Assembly: GCF_029867415.1 (NCBI RefSeq)
Contig: NC_081184.1
Span: 104,517,692-104,581,691 of the forward strand
DNA from: Vicia villosa
Lineage: Eukaryota; Streptophyta; Magnoliopsida; Fabales; Fabaceae
Reading direction: 5' to 3'
DNA: 64,000 bases
The notes below the pieces were generated by a model. That model ran no database searches, was not told the DNA's origin, and saw nothing but the letters and a program-made list of their open reading frames with translations. The translations under genes were made by a program, and so were the position numbers. Positions 21,435 to 33,100 of this stretch are shown in pieces. Numbering within the stretch: position 1 is the stretch's first letter; each line of letters opens with the position of its first letter.

Positions 21435-22646
21435 CAGGGCCGGCCCTGGGCCCGGGCAAGCAGGCCCACAGCCCAGGGCCTCAGAAAAATGAGGGCCTCA
21501 ATTTTGGGAGGTGTAGGTAAGAATTTATATTACTGAAATAATAAATATAATGCTATTAGCGAAACCTAAAACAATTGGTTACTTCTAGCCCAGCGGTTAA
21601 GCCATTTTTATTGGAATTCCGTGTTGCTGGTTCGATACTAAGTGGCCACACAAATTTTTTAGTGAGTACTTCAATGTTCAATCTTTCTTAGAAAAGCCCC
21701 ACAGATTTAATTAGTATTATTTTTACAAGAGTACTTCAATCTTTCTTAAAAAGACCTCACAAATTTAATTAGTATTTTTTTACAAGAATATTTATACTTC
21801 AATCTTTCTTAAAAAATAAACTTACTTATTTATACTCAGTAATTGAATTTCCATAAATTTCACTAGGTTCCTGATATAATTTTAATTTTTGTGATAACTA
21901 GTATTTATTAAATTTTAATTGTAAAATAATTTGTATATAATCAACTAAAATTTATAATGAGATTTGAAATTAAATTTTATTTTTGATAGTTATTTATTGT
22001 CACCTTTGTAATTTTATTTTAATTTATTTTGAATTTAATTGTTATACTCTGCCGTGTAAATTTTTTTACACTATCAATGCATCACAATCACTCAATTATA
22101 TTATTTATTAAAATAAAAGTCAAATATTTCCAATAAATTAACGGTTGTGATTAATTGACGGTGTAAAATTTATTTTCTGTCAATGTATTCCAATTCTATT
22201 CATTTATTTTAGTAGAAAATTTTAGAGACTATTTATATATTATAATTAAATATTTAAAAGTTTGTTATACAATTAGCTCATTTATTATTAAATTTTTATG
22301 ATGAAATCAAATTTATTATCAGTTGTGCTTTGATTTATTATTTATCTGATCATAAAAATAAACTTTTTTATCAATTAGGCTTAGAAATTAAAGCAATTAA
22401 CACACTTAAAAGATTCTCATTCTTAATTCAATTAATCATATTTTGATTTTGATTTCTTTAAAGGTTTGCATATGACTTCTTATCTGCATTGAAATTCTTT
22501 TATTGTTAAAAACAACCAAGACTTCATATTTTTGATATTGTCTCCGAGATTCTTCTTCATTTTGGAGGCGATTAAAACTTTATAATTTTGTTAGGGGTCC
22601 ATTTTTTTATTTGCCCTGGGCCTCTAAAAAGTCGGGACCAGCCCTG
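21435..22646. mobile_element. Non-autonomous hAT element (1.2 kb)
   Basis: The ends are CAGGGCCGGCCCTGGG and, inverted, CAGGGCTGGTCCCGAC. Both sides carry the 8-bp duplication TTATCAGG (21427-21434 and 22647-22654). An 8-bp duplication with CAGGG termini indicates the hAT superfamily. There is no transposase ORF. A tRNA-like patch with GGTTCGATAC sits at about 21588-21650, and a MITE-like segment lies at 22045-22188. Confidence 0.82.
22045..22188. repeat. MITE-like segment inside the hAT element
   Basis: Imperfect inverted ends (CCGTGTAAATTTTTTTACAC ... ACGGTGTAAAATTTATTTTC) with CAATCACAACC-type interior match a small inverted-repeat family I recall as common in legumes. No clean target duplication was identified. 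Confidence 0.45.
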
Positions 22647-22654
22647 TTATCAGG

Positions 22655-24110
22655 GGTGGATAAGGTTTGGGTACAAGTGACGACAGTCCAAAAATCTCAA
22701 TTATGCAAAACAAATTCCACCCGATTGAACCAAATTGCACCCAAAGAAGGTGGCAAATCAGCACGATTATAAATAAAAGTTTATTCAAATTACTTCATCA
22801 GTTTCTTCAAATTTCAAGTTGTTTGGATTTGAGATTCTTTGATTCAGATGGTGTGAGTTTAAAAGCAAAACAATAAAACAAATCTTGAACAATTTAATAT
22901 ATGCTTCACATGTAATATAGAGATTCCTAAATCATAAAAATAGAGAAGTAAAAACAAAGCAAGAAATAAAGAACTACTAATTTCCTACAATCATACCACC
23001 GCATCCTAACTCACTGTTACTGGTGCATGGCCACCCACAAAAATCAATATAAGAAAACATAAAGTTCTGAAAAAACAATAAAAATAGATAAGTAAAAGCA
23101 AAAAGAGAAAATAAAAACTACTAATTTCTTTTTGACAACCACGCCACCACATGATAACCCAGTATTGCTATTTGCTGGTGCATGGCCATCCATTATATAT
23201 CAATTTTCTATCACTTTTCTATCCCCTTATCAATTTTCTCCCTTAATTCAATCAATCTTTTTGATATACAAGATTAAAAGAGATATTTTTTTAAAAGATA
23301 TTTAAACGATAATAGTTCATTCTAAAGGAGAAAGGTGTGTATGAGATACCATGATGACATGACAAGTTGTTTTAAGTTATGACATAACGAATTATGTTTC
23401 CAATGGTAAAAAGAAATTATTCTCTTTTAATATATTTATAATACTAAATAATAAATGAAAGTTTATTGAATAAATATACCCGTCACGATTTAGACTAGGT
23501 ATTAATGACTGATTATCAGGACGAACTTTCCTTTACACTCATATCAGAATTAACTATTAAAATAATATTAGTAATTTGATGCATAGTAAATTAGAAGGGT
23601 TCCATTATCGATGAGTTATATTTTCAAAACCGACCTTATTTCAACATAAATAAAGCTGGATAAATTGAACATGAAAACTCGAAACCCATTTACACCCATC
23701 TGCATGTCAGTTTTTAGGGTTGATTTTTGCGGTTTTAGACGATCACAAGTTTTTGACAATCCTTGCGCATTATTAAATAAATTTGATACTTTGTATGTAT
23801 AATGTATATTTCAAATTGGGAATATGATGAATAATAATATAATAATATCAAAAGATCTATATTTGAAATACCTAATTAGAAGAGATCCATATTCCTTTTT
23901 TGAGTAATAGACATAGATAGATAGATATATGAAGTTCGATAACAAAATAAATTTATGGTAATTTGCAAAATAGGATGAAGGTGTGACAAATACTCACTTT
24001 ACCAAAAAAACCAAAATAAAAAGTGTGTAGTTGCCAACCAAAGGAGGTGGCAAATCAGTTTCGCAGATAGAGATGGCCCTCTACACAATTTTATAATCAG
24101 AAGTTTACTA
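22655..24110. other. Intergenic DNA upstream of NOT2
   Basis: AT-rich, no supported ORF. A phrase around AAGGWGGTGGCAAATCAG occurs at about 22744 and 24041, suggesting an old local duplication. The last few hundred bases probably hold the NOT2 promoter, but I see no clear TATA box. Confidence 0.45.
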
Positions 24111-24119
24111 TATTAACAA

Positions 24120-27100
24120 AAACCCAATTCATTCCATTCCACAAAGCTTCTCAATCGCTCTCGCTTTCTCTTTCTGGTTAGGGCTTCCGAACTCGCTCTT
24201 CTCACTCAGTCTTCTTCTCAGGTACCGAGTTGACTCTGACTCGTCCCTGCTTCGATCTACTATGCTTTGCACTTCATAATCTCACTGATTTACATGTTTT
24301 TTTTGTTCATGATTTTACGCTTCGAATATCAGTATATGATGTTGATGTTAATTTGATTCCGTGGAGTGAAAATGAAACTTCTGTTACAAATGCAGTGCCA
24401 TTCATTTGTTTTTATGTGGTTTTCATATACTGTTTATGATAGAAAAGAAATATGAGATATGCTTGAACTTAAACATTGAGTTAGGGTTTGTGGCGGATAA
24501 TATAGATTGAAGATTTTTATATTAAATTATTTTTTGAATCCATGAAAATGAGTTAAATGCATTGGTAGTTTCAGTTTGTTATGTGGTTTCAAACTGAGGT
24601 TGGAGTAGCATTTTTCCGCGAAAGATAATTGTAGCTGTGTGTTGCACTTAACTGTGATTGTGCTGTACAAAATCTACAGCGTTGCGGCTGTTGTAGCTGT
24701 TTGGATGTGATATCACTATGCTGTGTGATTTTTTTTCTTTTCATTTGTTGTAATTTGTAAATCATTTTACATTTGCCAGTTGACGTGGTTGAGAGTAATG
24801 CTACAACCACAGCATCAATATTGGTTTGATTCTAAGTGAAACTACTAATTTTACAGTCATATTGAAAAGTAACTGAAGTGTTTAGTATATTTTATGGCTT
24901 GTCTTAAAGGTATTTGAATATTTGATGCTTAAGCATGAATTATATATGAAAGTGAATCGACTTTGTTTTACATAGTATTTAGTTATAAAGGATTGAATGG
25001 TAAAACCTGGATGCCGCTTGTAGACGGGAGGAATGTTATAGAGAGATAGAGAGAGATCGTTGATTTGGCTTTAACTTAAATTTCTATATGTTAGTTGCTT
25101 GCTAAATTTTGGTTTAGTTTGTTGTATTCATGGATGATTATAGGTTACAATTGTATTGTGTTGTCTCTAATACACTGTCTTTCACGGTATGTTGTCCAAT
25201 TTAGGTTGTTGATTATTTGCAAGGAAACACTCATCAGGTTGTTCTGACGACTTGAATATTAAGGACGATTGTTTTCTGCAACGGATGATTTTTGGCTTGG
25301 CCATTTGAAATTCATGCAATGTCGGGGTTTCTTAATGTATTTCCTCATGACTTGAAAAGCTTTCCCTCCTCATCCTTGTTTTTAATTTGTCTTCATGAAA
25401 TTATATTTGCATCTTTCCCTTCACTCTATTGCTTTGTCATGGCTACCAGGTTGCTATACTGATTCATTTTTATTGAAAACTTTTGACTTTTCCATCTCTT
25501 GATTTATACAGTCTCCTATCTAAAATTTTGACTTGTGAATTCTGGATTTATATATTTTTATTTCATTCATGTTAACTCATTACCATTTCTAGTCATTGCT
25601 GTGTTTGGTAAATGATTTATTGCTTACCTAGATTGTGGCTTTGAGTTTTTTTTTAAAGAATCACTTGGTTAAAATCAGTCACCATGTCTCAACGTGCCAT
25701 TTGTTATAAGATTGTCCTGCCAACATTTTGATGAATGAGATTCTGGAGACTTATAATGTTCTTACATTTCATGTTGAGTGTATATTCTGGAGAATTGAAA
25801 TATGCTACAAAATGTTAAAAAGAAAAATACTCCCTCCGTTTCTTTTTAAGTGTCGTTTTAGAAGAATTTTTTTGTTCCTATTTAAGTGTCGTTTTATAAT
25901 TTAATGTTATAATTTGTCAATTATACCTTATTTTTCTAATAACTCCATCTCACATTTTTAATTAGTTATTGGAAAAAGAGTGTGTGATTGAATTTATTTG
26001 GAAAGAGAAAATTAAATAAGGGTATAATAGGAAAAATAATTCTAACAGTTCACTATCTTGGTTGAAGAGCTTTATGCTAAAATGACACTTAAAAAGAAAC
26101 GGAGGGAGTATCTATTTAAATACTACTTTTTGTGGATGGAGAAGAATAGTAGGACGATCACTGGGTCAGGGGGATTTCACAGCTAAACTAGATATTTGAA
26201 CTTTTTTTGTTTTGTTATCATCAACCTTTTCTTGACAGCTTCTTTTTGTATGCTTGTTTAATACTGCAGTTGCATCTATGCATGGTTAGTAAATTATAAA
26301 TTCTCAGGAAAGTCTGTTAATATTTAAACTTGCAGTCTTTGTTGCAGATTTCATGCCCCGTGCTTGTTGGATGCACAAATAAACTGATAATATTTGTTTA
26401 ATACCTTTATTTTGTATCATTATTTTCATATTTCCTATAATGATGATTCACACGTCTAGGTTTTTTCTTTTTAACATGTTTATTATGAATATGAATTGTA
26501 ACTGAACTTTCTTTGCAGTCTTCTGTGAACGGATCTGCTTCAAATCTTCCAGACGGTGCTGGACGGTCTTATGCCACATCTTTCTCTAGTCAGTCTGGTG
26601 CAGCCTCCCCAATTTTTCATCATACTGGTGGGGAGCATTTGCTGGTTTATTTCATTTTTTTCTTCTATTTAGTTAATATAATTGCCAAGTTCCTGTTACA
26701 GGTGCTATTCAAGGGATGCATAATATTCATGGGAGCTTTAATGTTCCAAACATGCCTGGTACTCTCCCACCAAGAAACTCCACACTAAATAATGTTCCGT
26801 CTGGGGGTGTTCAACAACAAGCAGGAAGTCTTTCTAGTGGAAGATTTGCATCCAACAATCTCCCTATTGCATTATCACAGGTTTGTGTTGGTGTCATGTG
26901 TGTTTTCTAAGACAGATCGAGAGTAATAACTAATAACTGAAAATTTAATAATACTTTCACCTCTTCTTTCTGTCATTTTATTACTGTTATGTTATTTACT
27001 AGGTTTTCGCTTTTCACCTTTATCAATTGTATTTTGCAGCTATCTCATGGAAGTTCCTATGGACATTCAGGAGTCACCAATAGAGGAGGTACAAGTGTTG

Positions 27101-30100
27101 TAGGAAACCCTGGATTTAGTAGTAGCACAAATGAATTTGGTGGTTCTATTCCTGGGTTTCCTGCATCTATTGGTAATCGAAGTGCTGTTCCAGGATTAGG
27201 AGTATCCCCAATTTCAGGAAGTGTAGATCCCCGAATCACCAGTTCTTTAGGAAACATGGTTGGCGGGGGGAATATTGGAAGGACTGGAGGATTGTCTGTT
27301 CCTGGTCTTGCTTCTCGTCTAAACTTGAGTGCAAACAGTGGATCTGGTGGTTTAGGCATGCAAGGACAAAATCGGTTGATGAGTAGCGTCCTTCCACAAG
27401 GTATGCATTTTTATAGTCACAGAAACACTGAAATTGGTGCGAGAGTAATTTTATTGTGATCATTCTGACCATGTCAATGTTGTCTTCATATTTAGTATCA
27501 ACTTCTTTTCAAAGGTTCATACATTATTTTGTTGCCAACTTTGTACAAGTAATTTCCTTTCTTATAAAATTATTTTTCACTGTGAAATGTGTACCACTAC
27601 AATTCTTTTCGAGCATGACATTTTCTTGTCTTGTTATTTTTGATAGAAACAATAATAATTCACAGTTACCAGAACAATTAATTCACTATGCCTCTAGTGG
27701 TCCCAAAGTTTGGAAAGTATATTCTAGAAGGGGCAAAAAGGGAATTGGGGGCTGAGTTAGTTAGCAATCATGAGGTGGCATGAAAGAGGGGAGCAGTACG
27801 TTTCCACAATATAAGGAGCAGTCAGCAGAGAGAATAATCATCTCTGGATTGTAGCTAGATCTGGGAGGAATGAATAGGATCTCATAGTATCCTATAGGAG
27901 CGTAGCTCTGGGCCCATTCTGGGATTTACACTTTTCTATTCTCTGTACTTGTTTCCATTTTCCATCAATAAAGCCTCTTTTCCTCATATTTTCATAACTG
28001 TTTTACTGCTATATTCCTTATTGCTTTGTTAGTCTGTAACAAACTGGTCCGACCTACCGGATATCATTCCCGGAACCAGTGAATGCCCCCAAAGAAGGCT
28101 AACTACTCGGAGTTTGTTAAGATGGAAGCGAAGGTAGCGGCGTTAGAAGGCGAGATGTCGGAGGTGAAGTCGACGTTGTTAGACGTCCAGAATGCGGTGA
28201 AGACTAGCCATGAGAGTCTCATGGCCATGTTTGAACGGTGTCTAGGCAAGACGATGATGGAAGAAGCAGATAGTGTGATTAACAAAGGAGGACGGTCATC
28301 AGGGAAGGGGAACTCCTCCGGATCCGTGCTTCACAATCTCAGTGGGGATGCATTGACAGAGTTCCGTCAATCCATCAAGAAGGTGGAGCTACCGTCTTTC
28401 AACGGCGAAGATCCCGCAGGGTGGATTTCACGGGCTGAAGTGTATTTCAGTGTTCAGGGGACACTACCGGAGTTGAAGGTGAGTCTAGCTCAGTTGTGTA
28501 TGGAGGGAGCTACGATTCATTTCTTCAATTCTCTAGTCGGAGAAGAAGAAGGTTTGTCGTGGGAGAAGTTGAAGGAATCACTGTTGGCCAGATATGGTGG
28601 TCACGGCAACGGTGACGTATATGAGCAATTAACAGGGCTGAAACAGAGTGGAACGGTGGAAGAATACATCACCGAGTTTGAGTATCTTATGGCTCAGATT
28701 CCGAAATTGCCTGACAAGCAATTTTTGGGGTATTTTCTTCACGGGTTGAAGGCGGAGATTAGAGGTAGAGTTCGCAGCTTCGTAGCTATGGGGGAAATGA
28801 GTCGCGCGAGGTTGTTACAGGTGACTCGTGCAGTTGAGAAGGAGATCTATGGAGAAAATGGGTCATCTAGTAGTAGGGGGACCAGATCTGGAAACGGGTC
28901 ACACCGACCCGGAACTCATGGAGCGGGTCGAGGGAATTCAGATTGGGTTTTAGTGAAAAATAGAGAAGGTGGGGTGAATGGGGGTTCTAAAAGTAATCCT
29001 GTTGGGCTTAGAGAGGAAAGAACAGCCCATGGAGATAAGAGAAGGAATGGGCCTCGTGATAGGGGATTTCAACATTTATCCTATCAGGAATTGATGGATA
29101 GAAAACAGAAGGGTCTTTGCTTCAAATGTAAGGGGCCTTTCTCTCCTACACACCAATGCCCCGATAAACACCTCCGAATCCTTCTTGTTGATGACAGCGA
29201 TACGGAGGAGATAGAGGGTCAAGTTTTGGCGATCGAAGTGAATGAGGCGGAGGACGATGAGATGGGAGAGATGAGTTTGATGCATTTGGATCAGATGGCT
29301 AATCACACCCCTCAAGTTATACGATTCCAAGGTGAGATCAAAGGAGTTCCGGTGCTTGTGTTGGTAGACAGCGGAGCTACGCATAACTTCATTTCTCAGA
29401 AGTTGGTATGCAAGATGGACTGGCCAATGGAGAAAAGCTCACAAATGCGAATCAAGTTGGGTGATGGGTTTCAAACTATGACTCAAGGAGTTTGCAGGGA
29501 GGTGGAATTGAAGATTGGAGGATTTGGGATTCAAGCAGATATGCATCTGTTTGAGTTAGGTGGAATCGATGTCGTATTGGGAATAGAGTGGCTGAATACT
29601 CTTGGAGATATGATTATGAATTGGAAGAAGCAACTCATGAGTTTTTGGAGTAATAAGGAGTGGGTTACATTACAAGGCTTAGGGAGCACCAATGAGTCCA
29701 TGGTGGCTTTGCAAAGTATATTAGAAAAGCCTAAGCAGTGGAGAGAAAGGAAGTTAGGGAGTATAGAGAAGCAGGGGAGTGGAGCACAAGAGGGGCATTT
29801 ATCTCAACAACAGAAAGAGAGGGTGGGTCAGTTATTACACAATTTTGCTTCGGTGTTCGAAGAGCCTAAGGGGCTACCTCCAATCAGAGAGAAGGAACAT
29901 GCCATTAATTTAGTAGAAGGAACAAGTCCGGTGAATGTAAGGCCCTATAGATATCCTCATCATCACAAAGATGAAATTGAGAAACAAATCAAAGAGATGT
30001 TGGCTATCGGAGTAATCAGGAACAGCACAAGCTCTTTCTCCAGTCCGGTAATATTGGTGAAGAAGAAGGATAGTTCGTGGCGCATGTGCATAGACTACAG

Positions 30101-33100
30101 GGCCCTAAATAAGGTAACCATCCCTGATAAATTCCCAATACCTGTTATAGAAGAGTTGTTAGATGAGTTGCATGGTGCTAGGTTTTTTTCTAAACTGGAT
30201 TTAAAATCTGGTTATCATCAAGTGAGGGTCAAAGAAGGAGATGTACACAAGACCGCTTTCCGTACTCATGAGGGACACTACGAGTTCCTCGTGATGCCAT
30301 TTGGCCTTATGAATGCACCCTCCACATTCCAAAGCCTCATGAATGAAGTGTTTAAACCCATGCTTAGGAAATATGTGTTGGTTTTCTTCGACGATATCTT
30401 AGTATACAGTACTAATTGGGAGACCCATTTGCAACATTTACAAATGGTGTTGCAAGTATTAGATGACAATGGGTTAGTAGCCAACAAGAAGAAGTGTCTC
30501 TTTGCTCATAAATCCATCGATTATTTGGGGCATGTCATATCCCAAGAGGGAGTCGCTGTGGATCCTAATAAGGTAGTCAGTGTGACCCAATGGCCTACAC
30601 CTAAGAATGTCAAGGGAGTTAGAGGCTTCTTAGGGCTGACGGGATATTACAGAAAATTTATTAAACACTATGGCAGGATAGCTAAGCCGTTAACAGAGTT
30701 GACAAAGAAAGACGGGTTTAAGTGGGGAGATGAAACTCAAAGAGCTTTTGAAGAGTTGAAGGTGAAGCTAACTACAGCACCTGTCCTGGCTCTACCTGAT
30801 TTTAGTAAGCCATTTGTAATCGAGTGTGATGCCTCGGGTAGTGGTATAGGGGCAATTCTAATGCAGGACAAACGGCCGATAGCTTACTTTAGTAAGGTGT
30901 TGGGAGTAAGAAATCTGTCCAAGTCTGCATATGAGAAAGAACTTATGGCATTGGGGTTGGCTATACAACATTGGAGACCTTACCTCCTTGGTCGGAAATT
31001 CATTGTCTCTACCGACCAAAAGAGCCTGAAGCAACTGTTGCAGCAGAGAATATCCACTGCAGAGCAGCAAAACTGGGCTGCAAAACTACTGGGTTATGAC
31101 TTTGAGGTTGTCTATAAGCAAGGTAAATTAAATAGAGGAGCTGACGCCTTGTCTAGAATGCACGAGGGAATGGAGTTGAGGAGTATCACATCCTTTATGC
31201 AGTGGGATCAGGCACAATTAATGAAGGAGGAGGTGCAGAATGATGAGGAATTACAGAAGATAATAGCTGAACTGTCACAAGATCCGGTTTCCAAACCTGG
31301 ATATGTCTACAAACATGGAGTTTTAATGTATGACGGTAGACTAGTCCTTTCAAGACATTCAGCCATGATTCCTACGCTATTGAAAGAGTTCCATAGCACT
31401 CCACAAGGAGGACATTCGGGGTTTTATAAGACATATAGAAGGCTGGCAGCAAATGTATATTGGGTGGGAATGAAGGGAGTAGTGCAGGAATTTGTAAGAA
31501 GTTGTGATGTTTGCCAAAGGCAAAAATACTTAGCTTCTTCTCCAGGGGGTTTGTTACAACCTCTGCCAATACCTGAACGCATTTGGGAAGACATTTCTAT
31601 GGATTTCATCACCGGCTTGCCGAAATCCAAGGGGTATGAAGCTATTTTCGTAGTAGTGGACAGGTTGTCTAAATATTGTCACTTTATTCCTCTTAAGCAT
31701 CCATATACTGCTAGAAGTTTGGCTGAGATTTTTAGCAAGGAAGTAGTCAGGTTGCATGGCATACCTATATCTATTGTGAGTGATAGAGATCCTATCTTCA
31801 TGAGCAATTTTTGGAGAGAATTGTTTAAGGCCCAGGGAACTCAGCTCAAGATGAGCTCGGCCTATCACCCGGAGTCCGATGGCCAGACAGAGGTAGTTAA
31901 CCGGTGTTTAGAGACGTACCTTAGATGCTTCATCTCCGATCAGCCCAAGACTTGGATGTCATGGCTACATTGGGCTGAATACTGGTTCAATACTTCATTT
32001 CACACTACTACAGAGTACACCCCTTTTGAACTAGTCTATGGTAGACCTCCTCCTGTGATGGGTAGATGGGTTCAAGGAGAGACAAGGGTTGAGGCAGTGC
32101 AGAGGGACTTAATAGAAAGGGATGAGGCAATCAGACAACTGAGAAGTCATTTGCACAGAGCACAGGATAGAATGAAGGCTCAGGCTGATAAGAAGAGAAG
32201 TGATAGGAGCTTTGAAGTAGGAGAATGGGTCTTTGTTAAGTTGAGAGCACATAGGCAAAATTCTGTAGTTACTAGAATTAATGCTAAGCTGGCTGCTAGA
32301 TACTATGGCCCTTACCCTATTACGGAGAGAATTGGAGCTGTCGCCTACAAATTGAGATTGCCAACAAGTTCCAGAGTTCATCCGGTGTTTCATGTATCAC
32401 TATTGAAAAAAGCTGTGGGACAGTACCATGAGAATGAAGAGCTGCCAGACCTTATGGCAGGAGAGCAGGAAGAGGTGTTTGAACCTGAAACTGTGCTGGC
32501 TGTGAGGAAGGTACAGAAGCAAGGTGAAGAGGTTAAACAGTTACTTATCCATTGGAAGGGGAAGACAGTAGAGGAAGCTACTTGGGAGGATTATATCATG
32601 CTCAAAAGTCAATTTCCACAATTCAACCTTGAGGACAAGGTTGTAGTCGAAGAGAGGAGTATTGATAGAAACAATAATAATTCACAGTTACCAGAACAAT
32701 TAATTCACTATGCCTCTAGTGGTCCCAAAGTTTGGAAAGTATATTCTAGAAGGGGCAAAAAGGGAATTGGGGGCTGAGTTAGTTAGCAATCATGAGGTGG
32801 CATGAAAGAGGGGAGCAGTACGTTTCCACAATATAAGGAGCAGTCAGCAGAGAGAATAATCATCTCTGGATTGTAGCTAGATCTGGGAGGAATGAATAGG
32901 ATCTCATAGTATCCTATAGGAGCGTAGCTCTGGGCCCATTCTGGGATTTACACTTTTCTATTCTCTGTACTTGTTTCCATTTTCCATCAATAAAGCCTCT
33001 TTTCCTCATATTTTCATAACTGTTTTACTGCTATATTCCTTATTGCTTTGTTAGTCTGTAACAATTTTCAGTATGTTGCATGTGTTTTTATAGTGATTGC

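Larger units (their letters stand above)
27641..33063 (+). mobile_element. Complete chromovirus (Reina-like Gypsy) in NOT2 intron
   Basis: Two 401-bp LTRs (27641-28041 and 32663-33063) look identical when compared by eye. They start TGATAGAAAC and end CTGTAACA, and the element is flanked by ATTTT (27636-27640 and 33064-33068). The 5423-bp element lies in the sense orientation of NOT2. It has one uninterrupted gag-pol frame with integrase last before a chromodomain-like tail, the Gypsy order. Small size and short LTRs suggest the Reina lineage. A TATAAG lies at 27809 and AATAAA at 27967 in the 5' LTR. Apparent identity of the LTRs implies very recent insertion. Confidence 0.95.

Noticed and set aside
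21588..21650. A functional tRNA gene, from GGTTCGATAC and a matching A-box-like stretch.
   Set aside because: I could not build an acceptor stem or a normal anticodon loop; it is more likely a SINE or tRNA relic in the hAT element.
27456..27755. A plus-strand frame of 99 codons in the NOT2 intron.
   Set aside because: It is intron sequence running into the 5' LTR; its end is the LTR-encoded tail of the chromovirus polyprotein.
28045..28080. Inverted repeat AACTGGTCCG ... CGGAACCAGT after the 5' LTR as evidence of Tf1-like self-priming.
   Set aside because: No match to the start of the element transcript was visible, and the TGG start also fits an ordinary tRNA primer site.
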